A DNA stretch of 64,000 bases from Bog-756 sp963829235 (GCA_963829235.1 CAWHIF010000003.1:558001-622000); one strand, 5' to 3'. Positions 1 to 9,989 are shown, counted from the stretch's first letter. The notes: generated by a model from the sequence alone, not told the origin. Numbers and translations are program-made.

Positions 1-69
1 GCCCTTTTGATCCCGAGGTGGCAATTCGAGACTCACACGGCCCACCAGTTCACTCTCGGACCCAAGCGT

Positions 70-3000
70 TCAGCCGACGGCTGATCCTTCCCAGGGGGCT
101 TTGAACGAGTAGATCCTCCCATCAGAGGCAACGAACCGATAGCCGACACCACCGCCGTAGTCGCTCATTGCGACCGCGGGCTGGGCCAGGCTGACGCCGC
201 CGGTTGAGCCGTAGAAAGGAGCCCCGAAGCTGAAGACGCCACCGTCGGCCGCGAGCAGCCAGTAGCCACCGGTCGCCGAATCCCGGGCGATACCAACGAC
301 CGGCTTGTAGAGGTGGTAGTGAGCGGCCGAGCCATGGAAGGTCGCCCGCCCGAAAGTAAAAACGCCACCGTCGGAAGCCACGAACCAGTAGCCCGTCCCG
401 GTGGAGTTGGCCACCAACCCGACGGCCGGTTTCACCAGATGATCATTTCCGGTCGAACCGAAGAAGGGAGCGTCGAAACTGAAGACGCCACCGTCGGAGC
501 CGAGCAACCAGTAGCCGCCGGTCGCAGGGTCGGCGGTCATTGCCACGATCGGCTTGTTCAAGGCGATCCGCGAAACATCGCCATGAGTGGCGGCGTCGCC
601 AAAGGCGTACACCCGACCGGCGGAAGTGGACAACCAGAAGCCCTTGCCGTCAGGAGTTCCTGCGATGGCTGCCACCGGCGAGCTCAGGCCACTGGTGATC
701 TGTCCCAGGTTGGCTGCGTCTCCGCAAGCGGCGACGAGACCAGTGCTGGAGGCGATCCAGTATCCCCTACCATCGGCACTCGTGGCCATACCCACCACCG
801 TCGTGGCTGGCAAGGACTCGCTGCATGCGGCAGCACCGACGACGGTCAGGGTGAAGTCTTGAACGGTGGTCGAACCTGGGCCGTTCGATGCCGTGATAGT
901 GAATTCGTAGGTCCCGCCGCTCGTGGCGGCAGGAATACCCGCCAGTAGACCGGTGCCGTTGTGACGATTCGCCAACGCCACGCCACTGGGTAGTACTCCT
1001 TTCGTGCTGATCCTTGGCTGTGGGTAGCCGGTCGTGGCCACGGTGAATGATCCGCGCTTGCCCAAACGGAACGTCGTGGAGCTCGAACCCGTGATGGCCG
1101 GCGCTTGATCCACCGTCAGGGTGAATGTCTGCACCGCGTCGGGGGACGTGCCGTTGTTCGCAACCAGCGTGAGGTGGTACACCCCGCCGGAGCCTTTTGC
1201 CGGCGTGCCCGACAGCACCGACGTGGCACGGTCGAACGTCACGCCCGAGGGCAGGGCGCCGGTCTCCGTCGTGGTGGGCGAGGGAGATCCGGTGGTGGTC
1301 ACCGGGAACGTTCCCGACCGACCGACCGTAAAGGAGGCGGCCGCGGCGCTGGAGATGGCCGGCGCCTGATCCACCGTCAGGGTGAATGTCTGCACCGCGT
1401 CGGGGGACGTGCCGTTGTTCGCAACCAGCGTGACGTGGTACACCCCGCCGGAGCCTTTTGCCGGCGTGCCCGACAGCACCGACGTGGCACGGTCGAACGT
1501 CACGCCCGAGGGCAGGGCGCCGGTCTCCGTCGTGGTGGGCGAGGGAGATCCGGTGGTGGTCACGGGAAACGTTCCCGACCGACCGACCGTAAAGGAGACG
1601 GCGGCGGCGCTCGAGATAGCCGGCGCTCGATCCACCGTCAGCAGGAGTTGTTGCTTGGCGTCGGGTACCACGCCGTTGCTCGCCGTAACCGTCACGTCGG
1701 CCGTCGTGGCGTCCGAGGCGGGCGTCCCCGAGATCGTGGCCGTTCCGTCCCCGTTGTCGGTGAACGTGAGGCCGTCGGGCAGACTTCCGGTTTCAGAGAG
1801 GCCGGCTATGGGATACCCGGCCGCGGTGACGTCGAATGATCCGGGCTCACCGATCGGGAACATGGCTTCTGTGGCGCTCGTGATGGAGGGCGCCTGGTCG
1901 ACGCTCAACACGAAGGACTGGACGGCCGTGGGATCGACGCCGTTGTCCGCCTCCAAGGTGATCGGGTAGAGGCCGCCCCGGCTCGGCGTACCCGCGAGGG
2001 TGGCCGTCCCGTCGCCGTTGTCGGTGACCGCCAACCCGTCCGGCAGTGACCCGATCTCGACGATCGTGGTCGCGGAGGTGGAGAACCCTGACGTGGTGAT
2101 CCGGAAGCTACCTGGCGTGCCCACGATGAACGGGTCGGCGCCATCGTCCGCGGCGCTGGTGAATGCCGGCGCCTCCACCGCGTTCAAGGTGAAGTCCTCG
2201 ACGGCGTCGGGACCGATACCGTTCGATCCAGTGATTTCGAACGAGAACGGTCCGGACGCGGTCGGTGTACCCGAGATGGTGGCCGTACCGTTGCCGTTGT
2301 CCACGAAACCCAGCCCGCTGGGCAAGGCGGCCGTGTTGGCGGAGAGACTCGGTGTCGGGTAGCCGGTGGACGTGACGGTGAAGGACTGGTAGTCGTCCAC
2401 CTGGAACGCGGCGCTGTCAGCACTGGTGATGGCCGGCGCTTGGTCGACCGTCAAGGTGAACGACTGCTGCGCTGTCGGCGACTGGCCGTTCGAGGCCACC
2501 ACCGACAAGTCGTACACACCGCCGGTGCCGGGCGCCGGCGTGCCCGAGAGGCTGGCCGTCCCGTCCCCATTGTCAACGAAGGAAATACCAGACGGGAGGC
2601 TGTCTCCGCCCTCGGTCAGGCTCGCCGTTTGGCCTGCGGCCGTCACGACGGTGAAGCTTCCCGGTTGGCCGGCCGTGAAGGTCGTGTTGTCTGTCGAGGA
2701 GAATTCGATGAGTGGGGTGATCTGGACTTCGGGCGTGGCGTTGACCGGGGCCGACGTTACCGACACATCGCTCGCGTCGGCTTCGACGAAACTGAGGCCA
2801 GCTCCGCCTCCGCCACCGTCCGCACCGGCAGCGTTGGCGCACATGACGTTCCAGCTCCCGAATCCACCGCCGGATCCCCCGACCCAACCGCCACCTCCGC
2901 CGCCCCCGCTTGGCACAAAGTTGGCGGTGTTGTATCCGCCTCTTCCACCTTGGCCGAAGCCTCCGGCAGTGGCCGTGACGCTACTGCAAGCTCCGGCACT

Positions 3001-3615
3001 GGCACCTCTTGAACCCGCTGTTCCAGTTCCGGAGGTGAAGCCAGCCGATCCGCCCGAACCAGGGCTATGACTGGCCGAGCCGGCGCCACCTGAACCGGAC
3101 GTTCCGGAGGTGTCACTGGTCCCTGCGGATCCTCCCGCACCTCCGACCCAGTCTTCCCCTATCCCTCCACTTCCGCCGCCGCCGGCGACCAGAAGACGCG
3201 GATCCGAAGCCGGATTGGCGGTATACGTGCAACTCGATCCACAAGTTTGGAGGGCCGTCTCCCCGCCCCCGGTTGTGCCCGCAGGCGTCGTTCCTCCGCC
3301 GGTCGCTACTTCGGCGTACAGCTCGCTGACGCCCGCTGGCACGGGGATGTCAGCCGTGACTTCGGCCCCGGCTCCTCCGACACCATTGGAACCGCCGCCT
3401 CCACCGGTCTGCCCTATAAGCATCACCTGGAGCTCCACCGTGCCGCTCGGCACCATGTAGGGAGTCTGATTCGAGCTGGTGATGGTGGTCGTACCCGGGT
3501 AGACGGTTCCGGCGCCGGCCGAATCGATGGTAAGGGGAACACCGGCAAGAAGGACCGATGCGATCAGCCCTGCAGTGACCCGCTGGCGCAATCCCTTCAC
3601 AGTCTTCATTCCCAT
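70..3615 (-). CDS. Secreted multi-Ig surface protein with C-terminal 42-residue repeats
   Basis: The 1181-residue product begins with a basic stretch and a hydrophobic signal peptide ending near AGAG. A long Gly/Ser-rich segment (about residues 70-280) follows. Then come seven Ig-like repeats of roughly 90 residues with the He_PIG signature (LP.G..F.DNGDGTA.LSGTP). The last 250 residues hold six or so diverged copies of the GYWLL.SDGGVFSF.APF.GS repeat. No catalytic motif is visible, so a cell-surface or adhesin role is inferred. Ig repeats five and six are almost identical in DNA. Two in-frame ATGs lie six bases apart (3615 and 3609); the second has the better purine-rich upstream context. 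The gene stands alone. Function is unknown; secretion and the repeats are clear. Confidence 0.85.
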   Translation of the reverse strand: MGMKTVKGLRQRVTAGLIASVLLAGVPLTIDSAGAGTVYPGTTTITSSNQTPYMVPSGTVELQVMLIGQTGGGGGSNGVGGAGAEVTADIPVPAGVSELYAEVATGGGTTPAGTTGGGETALQTCGSSCTYTANPASDPRLLVAGGGGSGGIGEDWVGGAGGSAGTSDTSGTSGSGGAGSASHSPGSGGSAGFTSGTGTAGSRGASAGACSSVTATAGGFGQGGRGGYNTANFVPSGGGGGGGWVGGSGGGFGSWNVMCANAAGADGGGGGAGLSFVEADASDVSVTSAPVNATPEVQITPLIEFSSTDNTTFTAGQPGSFTVVTAAGQTASLTEGGDSLPSGISFVDNGDGTASLSGTPAPGTGGVYDLSVVASNGQSPTAQQSFTLTVDQAPAITSADSAAFQVDDYQSFTVTSTGYPTPSLSANTAALPSGLGFVDNGNGTATISGTPTASGPFSFEITGSNGIGPDAVEDFTLNAVEAPAFTSAADDGADPFIVGTPGSFRITTSGFSTSATTIVEIGSLPDGLAVTDNGDGTATLAGTPSRGGLYPITLEADNGVDPTAVQSFVLSVDQAPSITSATEAMFPIGEPGSFDVTAAGYPIAGLSETGSLPDGLTFTDNGDGTATISGTPASDATTADVTVTASNGVVPDAKQQLLLTVDRAPAISSAAAVSFTVGRSGTFPVTTTGSPSPTTTETGALPSGVTFDRATSVLSGTPAKGSGGVYHVTLVANNGTSPDAVQTFTLTVDQAPAISSAAAASFTVGRSGTFPVTTTGSPSPTTTETGALPSGVTFDRATSVLSGTPAKGSGGVYHLTLVANNGTSPDAVQTFTLTVDQAPAITGSSSTTFRLGKRGSFTVATTGYPQPRISTKGVLPSGVALANRHNGTGLLAGIPAATSGGTYEFTITASNGPGSTTVQDFTLTVVGAAACSESLPATTVVGMATSADGRGYWIASSTGLVAACGDAANLGQITSGLSSPVAAIAGTPDGKGFWLSTSAGRVYAFGDAATHGDVSRIALNKPIVAMTADPATGGYWLLGSDGGVFSFDAPFFGSTGNDHLVKPAVGLVANSTGTGYWFVASDGGVFTFGRATFHGSAAHYHLYKPVVGIARDSATGGYWLLAADGGVFSFGAPFYGSTGGVSLAQPAVAMSDYGGGVGYRFVASDGRIYSFKAPWEGSAVG
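1093..1614 (-). repeat. Tandem duplication of one Ig domain (2 x 261 bp)
   Basis: Two adjacent 261-bp units (1093-1353 and 1354-1614) are nearly identical in DNA and encode Ig repeats five and six of the surface protein. The other five Ig repeats have diverged, so this duplication is recent. The unit length is a multiple of three, so copy-number change keeps the reading frame. Confidence 0.85.
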
Positions 3616-4539
3616 TCCGGTCCCATGACGCGATCTTGTTACCTATCGGCGCCCAACCCGACTCGACTTGAGGACATGGCTCTACCAGCCGTGTGAACAG
3701 CGGGAACCACAAGAATGGGCGTCTAACTCACAAGGTGTGACAGCTTCAACGTCGACCAGGAAGCCTGCGTCGCGCTTCGGCCGGGCTCTCCACGGACGAT
3801 GCAGCCGAACAGGTCGAGTGGCCTCCTCTCTATGCGTCGCCACCACCGTCACGGTGCGCGCCCACAATCCGAGCGCACCGTGAGCACCACGTGGCAGGGC
3901 TGTTGGCATCCGAGACATCGACCAACGCCCCGCACCTGCTGCACCTCCATATGGCCGGTGACCGGTCCACCCAGGCACCACCATCGGGCCTGCCAGGCAT
4001 TTGCGCACCCCTCTACTCGTTCGTTGATGCCGACCAGGCTTCCCGGCGCTCCGATTCGATGCTAATCCAAAGGCGCGCGTGGCCGACGGAGAGCGCGCGC
4101 ACGAGGGCCATCCCCTCTGGCTCGCGCCAAAGACGGAATAGAGTTGAGAGGCCACAAGGTGCAGTGAAAAGGTATGCGTCGGTGGGCTGGATCACGTCGA
4201 CAAGAGATCGATGTCGACTGAGACACCGCATCCGCACGCTTGCGACCGGCAGGCGCCCTTCGCACCAGTAGTCGCTGCCTTCCTGCGAGCGACAGCTGCT
4301 CGACGAACGCCGTCGGCCTGACGTCCGAGCGATCGTCAGGGCCCGGGGCGGTCGACCTGGCCTGATGTCGCTTCTATCCGAGGTCAACGCGTTCTGCGTG
4401 GCCATGACCCCGTTTTACGCGCTTGTATTCAAGCGCGTCCTGTCGGCGGCGCGCTGCATCTCACCGCAAGGTGGCGTGATCGAAAGTCGCACGGCCCACC
4501 AGAGTCAGGGGCGGTTTCCGAGCCTGTCGCAATCGGTAA
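3616..4539. other. Long non-coding or decayed stretch
   Basis: No open frame in this 0.9 kb resembles a protein I recognise, on either strand. The open frames present have low-complexity Arg/Ser/Pro compositions typical of antisense or out-of-frame reading of GC-rich DNA. It is followed directly by a monooxygenase remnant, so it may be partly decayed coding sequence. Confidence 0.4.
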
Positions 4540-4740
4540 GCGCTCGACTCCGATGCCGACCCGGGCGGAATGGTCTTCGATGGCGCGCCGGAGGAGCTCA
4601 CCGATCGGTTGGTCGACCCACCAACAGCTTGGGCACAGCCGGCACATCCTCCAGATGGACCTCGGCCACGTCACCCAGGCGGAATGGCTGGATACGATCG
4701 ATCTCCTCGGTACCAAGGTCGCCCCGCAGGTGCGCCGCAA
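4540..4740 (+). pseudogene. C-terminal remnant of a luciferase-like flavin monooxygenase
   Basis: Reading 4540-4617 in one frame gives GGMVFDGAPEELTDRLVD. Reading on one base later gives HQQLGHSRHILQMDL and then TIDLLGTKVAPQVRR. Joined, this matches the C-terminal end of bacterial luciferase-like (LLM class) monooxygenases: a DG.PEEL.DRL loop, a HRHILQMD strand and a final E.L.T.VAP.VR helix. An in-frame stop lies just upstream (4537-4539), there is no N-terminal part, and a one-base shift splits the remnant. I read it as a decayed gene end. The identification rests on recalled family motifs, not on a search. Confidence 0.55.
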
Positions 4741-4882
4741 CCCTCGCTGCGGAAGCAAGATCCCGCTAGGAACGGACCCGGGGTCGTTGGTGACGTCGGA
4801 CCTCAGGTCGGAGCGGGATGGCATTCCCGAAGCCCCGACGAGCTGCGGTACCCGCAGTTCCCTCGCGATTCGGCTCATCGCC

Positions 4883-4888
4883 GATAAT
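4883..4888 (+). promoter_or_regulatory. -10 element for a leaderless mRNA
   Basis: GATAAT lies exactly seven bases before the GTG at 4896, and there is no Shine-Dalgarno sequence. This arrangement is typical of leaderless transcripts in actinobacteria. Confidence 0.45.
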
Positions 4889-4895
4889 CTGACCC

Positions 4896-5405
4896 GTGAC
4901 AATGATTGCAGCGGATATTTTTCGACCAGGGCAGTGGGATTCCTTTTTCCTTCTGGTCGGAACAGGCGCAGTCACGCTGACCGGTTTGGTTTTTGTGGCG
5001 ATGTCACTCAACCTCAAAGTCATCGCTATCGACGCAACACATCGCTATCGGGCCATAAACACGCTTGCAGGTCTGGCACTGGTCTTCATGCGCTGCGCAT
5101 TCGTACTGATGGGAGCTCAGAACCATCGGTCAATAGGCATAGAACTGTTCGTGGTCTCAGGTATTTCGTTGGCCATTTTTGCCAAGGGCTACGCGCAAGC
5201 AATTCGGATGGGCACCGGTCTGAGACTCTCTCGCATCACCGGCGGAAGCCTCATACATCTGGCCGAGATGACCGGTGCGGCACTGTTCTTCTTCGGGTAT
5301 CTGTCCGGTCTGTATCTCGCCGCGACAGCTGTTTTGACCAACACCTGCTACATGATTACGGCAGCTTGGTTGCTCGTCATCGGCGCGTTCGAACAAGAGG
5401 CGTGA
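4896..5405 (+). CDS. Small four-helix membrane protein, unknown function
   Basis: The 169-residue product has four hydrophobic segments, at about residues 18-40, 54-75, 80-98 and 118-160. A short N-terminal amphipathic part precedes them, and the loops are basic. The start is taken as GTG 4896; an ATG two codons later is the alternative. A GATAAT box seven bases before the GTG suggests leaderless translation. Codon use and membrane periodicity are those of a real gene, unlike the neighbouring stretch. I do not recognise the family. It stands alone between a gene remnant and the convergent gene at 5433-5885. Confidence 0.7.
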   Translation: MTMIAADIFRPGQWDSFFLLVGTGAVTLTGLVFVAMSLNLKVIAIDATHRYRAINTLAGLALVFMRCAFVLMGAQNHRSIGIELFVVSGISLAIFAKGYAQAIRMGTGLRLSRITGGSLIHLAEMTGAALFFFGYLSGLYLAATAVLTNTCYMITAAWLLVIGAFEQEA

Positions 5406-5432
5406 CTGTCCCGAGCGGAGCCCGAGGCCGGC

Positions 5433-5885
5433 TCACCCTGCACGCCTGCCAGTGCCGACGAGCGCAGCCAACGGAGCCGGCACATCTTCCCGGACACCAT
5501 GACCGTACGTGTCGGGAATGAGGCGGATGTGAGAGCCGAGGACGGTGACCGCGCCACCTCCGACGGTGAGGGTCAGCCACCAGGCTCGGCCGTATCGGCC
5601 GGCGGCCGACAGCACCACGGCCGGTGATCCGAGGCCGTGCGGTGGACACAGCCCGGCACAGGCGCCAACAGCCGTTCCCGCCAAGGCCAACCGGTGGTGG
5701 GGCAGGTTGAGGCTCAGCAGGCTACCGGTACGTCCGGCGACGATCTCGACGCGTGACACCGGCGTCCCCTCGTCACCCAATCTCCGCAGGGTGGAGACCA
5801 GTTCTCGCTGATACCCGGCGATGGCTCGCCTCTCCAAGCGTCGCCAGCGCCGCCTGGCCAAAGGGTCGATCGCCGTTGCTCTCAT
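5433..5885 (-). CDS. Hypothetical protein divergent from tetR
   Basis: The product is about 150 residues when started at the ATG at 5885. Longer in-frame starts would overlap the divergent regulator and its operators, so the short form is preferred. The N-terminal 30 residues are strongly basic (RRRWRRLERR), followed by alternating hydrophobic strands and Gly-rich turns. I see no catalytic motif and do not recognise the family. Two operator-like inverted elements lie just upstream, between this gene and a TetR gene, so it is the likely regulatory target. Because that tetR carries a frameshift, this gene may now be derepressed. Confidence 0.6.
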   Translation of the reverse strand: MRATAIDPLARRRWRRLERRAIAGYQRELVSTLRRLGDEGTPVSRVEIVAGRTGSLLSLNLPHHRLALAGTAVGACAGLCPPHGLGSPAVVLSAAGRYGRAWWLTLTVGGGAVTVLGSHIRLIPDTYGHGVREDVPAPLAALVGTGRRAG

Positions 5886-5897
5886 AGGTGATGGTTT

Positions 5898-5945
5898 AGC
5901 GAACGATCGATCGTACGTCAAGTAGTTAGCGATCGATTGTTCGCT
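5898..5945. promoter_or_regulatory. Paired TetR operator-like elements
   Basis: AGCGAACGATCGATCGTA (5898-5915) and, on the other strand, AGCGAACAATCGATCGCT (5928-5945) form an inverted pair separated by 12 bases. Each is itself partly palindromic around ATCGAT. They fill the short space between the divergent hypothetical gene and the TetR gene, which is where autoregulated TetR proteins bind. Confidence 0.65.
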
Positions 5946-5956
5946 ATAATCCAGGT

Positions 5957-6581
5957 ATGGCTGGTCGTCGGTCCGTCGAGGCTGCACGCTCTACTCGGGA
6001 AAAGATCCTCCACAAGGCGGCCGACATCGCTTCCGTCGAAGGCCTCGGAGGGATCAGCATCGGCCGGCTGGCCACTGAGCTGGACATGAGCAAATCGGGA
6101 GTGATCGGTCATTTCGGATCCATGGAGGAGCTCCAGTTGGCCACCATCGATCTCGGGTCCGAGATCTTCCGGGGCCGGGTGTGGGAACCCACGCTCTCGG
6201 AGCCTCGCGGTCGACTCGCGACTCCTGGCCGTCTGCGAGACCTGGAGCGCGTATTCGGCGAACCCGCCCTATCCCGGCGGCTGCCTCATCGCCACCGCGT
6301 CCATGGAGTTCGCCGGTCAGGGCGGCCAGGTGCATGACCGCCTTGCCGGGTACCTGAACCTGTGGCATCGCACCCTGGCGAACGAGGTCTCCTATGCCAT
6401 CGAGCACGCCCAGCTTCCCGCTTCGACCGACGCCGACACGGTGGCCTACATCCTTCAAGCACTCACCTCATCGGTGAAGACCGCCAAGTACCTCTCGGCA
6501 GTCCCCGAACCCGCGGAGAGGTGCCGAAAGGCGATGCGGGCCGTGCTGGCCGGCACCGAGGGCGATCAGTCGAGCGGCTGA
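5957..6581 (+). pseudogene. TetR-family regulator, frameshifted
   Basis: The N-terminal 85 residues are a good TetR helix-turn-helix domain (TREKILHKAADIAS, then LATELDMSKSGVIGHFGSMEEL). After EPRGR the frame runs into unrelated sequence and stops. Shifting by one base near 6205-6225 restores a convincing TetR ligand domain: LLAVCETWSAYS, PYPGGCLIATASMEF, and a helical end to 6581. The repaired protein would be about 208 residues, normal for the family. The change equals one extra base. Intact operators just upstream suggest recent loss, or an indel error in the assembly. Confidence 0.8.
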
Positions 6582-6693
6582 CCGCAGTGGTCCCTCCATC
6601 CGGGGGTGGAAGGACAAGGGATGAGGCCCTCTCCTCCTCAAGCGTCCGAACGCCGAGAGCATGTCGAAGTCGGTGCGGATGGTCGTGGTCGCC

Positions 6694-9270
6694 CTACTCC
6701 ATCGGACGGGCGGAGATCGCCGTCGGGTCCCGACCTGCCAACACCCAGCCGACCATCGTGGCAACCACTGGCATGGCGATGACGATGAGGAACAGGTTGT
6801 TCCAGGGGATGTGGTCGATGATGTCCGACAGTCCACCCTCCAAGGCGTTCGTGTGGAACCATCCGGCCAGCCCGACATAGGCGGCCACCGTCCCGAGCAG
6901 CGCGCCCAGGAAGGCGAGGGCGCCGGCGGTGACCGCCGTCAGGGTTCGCCGGGTGCGCGAGCTCGCCCCGGTGGCCGTCAGCGTACGCAGCTCGCTCGCC
7001 GTCTCGCTCCGTATGAGGCCGATGCTCATGGCCAGGATGCCGAGGGCAAGGGCGATGGCGAACACCGTGGCCCAGTTCACGATCTCGTGGGAGGTCGGCG
7101 CGTCGTTCTTCGACTCGATGCTCAGGTTGTTGGTGGCCGCCACTGCCTGGGCGTTCAGGATCTGGGTGGAGGTGAATGGGCTGTTCGCTTGGATCATCCA
7201 GCCGTCGAGGCTGCTCTGGCTCGCGAGGTGTAGCCGGCGCAATGCACTCTCGGTGATCACCGTGTTCGGTGCGTCAGTGCCCGTGGGCAGCTGGCTCTCT
7301 TCTTGGACGACCGGGTGGGCGATGCAGGAACCGGGCGAGCAGCTGTTCGTGTTTCCCGATCCGGGACCCCCGCCGCCGCCCGGGCCGCCCGAGCCGGGAC
7401 CGACCAGTGGGCCGCCGCCCTTTCCGCTGACGCCTCCGTAGGTCAGCTGCACCCCTGAGCCCGAGAGGCCGGGGCGTGAGCTGAGGATGTCGGCATCGGA
7501 GGCAATGGACGACGGATTGATGCCGTAGGCTCGCAACAGCGCCGGCGTGGCCACGTAGATCTGCCCGTCCCACTGCCGGCCCGAGGCGCTGGGGTTCTGC
7601 AGGCCGATCGACGGGGCCGGATTGTCGAGTTCCACGACGTCGGTGGCGCCGACGGCAGATGCGATGGAGCGGACGCCGGCCTCCGGTGACTCCAACGCCT
7701 GCACCGTCGGTTGGCTGGGATTTGGGCTGTTGGCGTTCTGGCCGTTGGGGCTCCAGACGGCCAGCTCGGTCGACGCCAGGTTCGGCCCGACGTAGTCGAA
7801 GACGTTGCTGTAGCGGGCCACGGCGGCGGCGCAGATGACCACCGCGATGAGGACTCCGACGCTGATGGCCGAGAGGGCCGAACCTGACCGTGCGCGGTAC
7901 CGCGACAGGTCACGCAGGGCCAAGCGGACAGCGATCGGGGCCTTCCCCCCTACTCGTGCCAGCAGGGCGAGGAAGAACGGAGCCACCAGGATGATCCCCG
8001 CGGTCAGCGCCACGAACCCGGGGATCAGCCAGATCACACCGCTGCTCCCAGCCGCGCCCGAAGCCGCGAACATGAAGAACCCGATGACGAGGGCGATCAC
8101 CCCGGGAATGAACGAGCGGTGGATCTGTCGCGGCGGCGCGGGGCGGCCGGCCAGGGCGCTGACCACCGGGACCCGGGTGATGGCGCGGGCGGGGTGGCCG
8201 GCAGCGAAGAAGGTGGCAACCACGGCGAGCGCCATGGCCACGACGACCACCGTCCACGGCAGGGCGAACATGGGGATGAGGTGGTGCGCGCTCTGTTCGT
8301 TGTGCGGGCGGTAGGCGAGCCAGGCCGCCAAGCCCAGTACGAAGCCCGCCAGGGCGCCCACCACCCCGACGATGACACCGTTCGCCCGCATCACGAGTCG
8401 GACGTTGCGGTCCGTCGCCCCCATCGACTCGAGCATCCCGAGGGCGCGCAGCCGACGCTGCGCCAACACCGTGAAGCCGCCGACTGACACGAGTGCGATC
8501 AGCAGCATGCCGACGGTCGCCAACGCCAGCACGACGGTGTCAGGGTTGATCGGGTTGTTGGTGAGCGAGCCCGGCGTGGAAACGTTGGACCCGATGCGGC
8601 CCGGGTTCACGCCCGGCGCGTCGAAGAGGATGTTGATCGAGGTCGGGACCGTGACCTGGCCCGGGGGGACCAGTGCGAACTCGTCGAGCAGACTCTGAGG
8701 GTTCTGCACCATGCCCACGACGGTTCTTCCACCTTGGGACGACCAGGTGTCCCCCACCCTCAGGTTGAGCTCGGTCGCCAGCCCGGGAGTCAAGGCGATC
8801 TGGTTGGGTCCGACCGGGTAGTGCCCCGAGAGCAGCTGGAGCATCGGCCCGCCGTAGGGGCCGTGCGGGTCCTGGGACCGAAGGTCGTAGGTCTGGGTGC
8901 TGCCCGGGACGCGGAATGTCTCGTTCTCAATGACCTGGACCGCGCCGAAGCGGTGTTCCAGCGCGGCAATCTGGGCGTCCACCGAGTGCAGGTTGGAGGG
9001 CTGCTTGCCGGAGCTCGTGAAGGTGGCCAGGTCATCGGCCGTGCCATAGCCGGCCTTGGCCGCCGGTGGGGTGTTGGTGGCGACTGTCGCGCCGACCACG
9101 ACGGCGGCCACGGCCACGATGACGAGGAGCAGGATGAGCAGCTGTTGGCGCCACTCGCGCTTGAAGAGGCGCCAGGCCCATCGGATCATGGCCCGGCGAG
9201 CGGGGACGCCGCCGGTGGTCGGTTCGGGGTCCGACCCGGTGGCCGGTCGTTCGAGGACGCCGACGCTCAT
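6694..9270 (-). CDS. ABC transporter permease, FtsX/MacB-like, large
   Basis: The product is about 858 residues. The start ATG overlaps the ATPase stop as ATGA. A basic N-terminus precedes the first membrane helix (residues about 30-55) and a large extracellular domain. A block of three helices follows (about 245-370), then another helical block with a soluble domain, then a Gly/Pro-rich linker (around residue 620) and three final helices. This doubled FtsX architecture fits exporters that move lipids or peptides, or do mechanical work, with a LolD/MacB-type ATPase. It is the last gene of a padR / ATPase / permease operon. Substrate is unknown; antimicrobial-peptide or lipid export is possible. 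Confidence 0.88.
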   Translation of the reverse strand: MSVGVLERPATGSDPEPTTGGVPARRAMIRWAWRLFKREWRQQLLILLLVIVAVAAVVVGATVATNTPPAAKAGYGTADDLATFTSSGKQPSNLHSVDAQIAALEHRFGAVQVIENETFRVPGSTQTYDLRSQDPHGPYGGPMLQLLSGHYPVGPNQIALTPGLATELNLRVGDTWSSQGGRTVVGMVQNPQSLLDEFALVPPGQVTVPTSINILFDAPGVNPGRIGSNVSTPGSLTNNPINPDTVVLALATVGMLLIALVSVGGFTVLAQRRLRALGMLESMGATDRNVRLVMRANGVIVGVVGALAGFVLGLAAWLAYRPHNEQSAHHLIPMFALPWTVVVVAMALAVVATFFAAGHPARAITRVPVVSALAGRPAPPRQIHRSFIPGVIALVIGFFMFAASGAAGSSGVIWLIPGFVALTAGIILVAPFFLALLARVGGKAPIAVRLALRDLSRYRARSGSALSAISVGVLIAVVICAAAVARYSNVFDYVGPNLASTELAVWSPNGQNANSPNPSQPTVQALESPEAGVRSIASAVGATDVVELDNPAPSIGLQNPSASGRQWDGQIYVATPALLRAYGINPSSIASDADILSSRPGLSGSGVQLTYGGVSGKGGGPLVGPGSGGPGGGGGPGSGNTNSCSPGSCIAHPVVQEESQLPTGTDAPNTVITESALRRLHLASQSSLDGWMIQANSPFTSTQILNAQAVAATNNLSIESKNDAPTSHEIVNWATVFAIALALGILAMSIGLIRSETASELRTLTATGASSRTRRTLTAVTAGALAFLGALLGTVAAYVGLAGWFHTNALEGGLSDIIDHIPWNNLFLIVIAMPVVATMVGWVLAGRDPTAISARPME

Positions 9271-9989
9271 TGGTTCGGGAGGTCGGCAAGAAGGGCTTCC
9301 GGGCTCTCGACCGGGAGCGTCTGGTCGACGATGCGTCCGTCGCGAAGGAAGATGACCCGATCGGCCCATGAGGCGAGCTGGGCGTCGTGGGTCACCACGA
9401 CGGCTGCCATACCGCGGTGGCAGGCCGCCAGGATCAGGCGCATGACTCCCTCGGCGTTGGTGGAGTCGAGCGCGCCTGAGGGCTCGTCGGCCAGGAGCAA
9501 CTGGCGGCCGCCGACGACGGCCCGGGCGATGGAGACCCGCTGGCGCTCCCCACCCGACAGCTGATCCGGGTAGTGCGATGCCCGGTCCTTCAGTCCGAAG
9601 TCATCGAGCGACTCCATCGCCGTCGACTGGGCTTTGCGGGCCGGGACGCCATCGAGCTCGAGCGGCAGCGACACGTTCTCCACCGCGCTGAGCCCGGCCA
9701 GCAGGTTGTAGTCCTGGAAGACGTAGCCGATGGACTGTCGGCGCAGCTGCGCCTTGCCGTTGCGCGACAGCGAGGACAATGCTCGGCCGGCGACGTAGAC
9801 CTCACCTGTGGTGGGATCCTCGAGGCTTCCGGCAATGGTCAGCAGCGTGCTCTTTCCCGATCCGCTGGCACCCATGACGGCCACCAGAGACCCCGCGTCG
9901 ACCGACAGATCGACGCGGTCAAGGGCGTGCACCTCTGCGGCACCTTCGCCGTAGACCTTCGAGATGCCGCGTAGTTCGAGATAGCTCAT
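9267..9989 (-). CDS. ABC transporter ATP-binding protein, LolD/MacB type
   Basis: The 240-residue protein has Walker A GASGSGKST (about residue 40), signature LSGGERQR, Walker B LLLADEPSGALD and the H-loop VVVTHD. The SGALD variant after Walker B is typical of LolD/MacB/FtsE-like ATPases that pair with FtsX-type permeases. The ATG at 9989 overlaps the PadR stop and the TGA overlaps the permease ATG, so the three genes are translationally coupled. An upstream in-frame extension would run deep into padR and is rejected. It is expected to energise the downstream permease at the inner face of the membrane. Confidence 0.95.
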   Translation of the reverse strand: MSYLELRGISKVYGEGAAEVHALDRVDLSVDAGSLVAVMGASGSGKSTLLTIAGSLEDPTTGEVYVAGRALSSLSRNGKAQLRRQSIGYVFQDYNLLAGLSAVENVSLPLELDGVPARKAQSTAMESLDDFGLKDRASHYPDQLSGGERQRVSIARAVVGGRQLLLADEPSGALDSTNAEGVMRLILAACHRGMAAVVVTHDAQLASWADRVIFLRDGRIVDQTLPVESPEALLADLPNQ

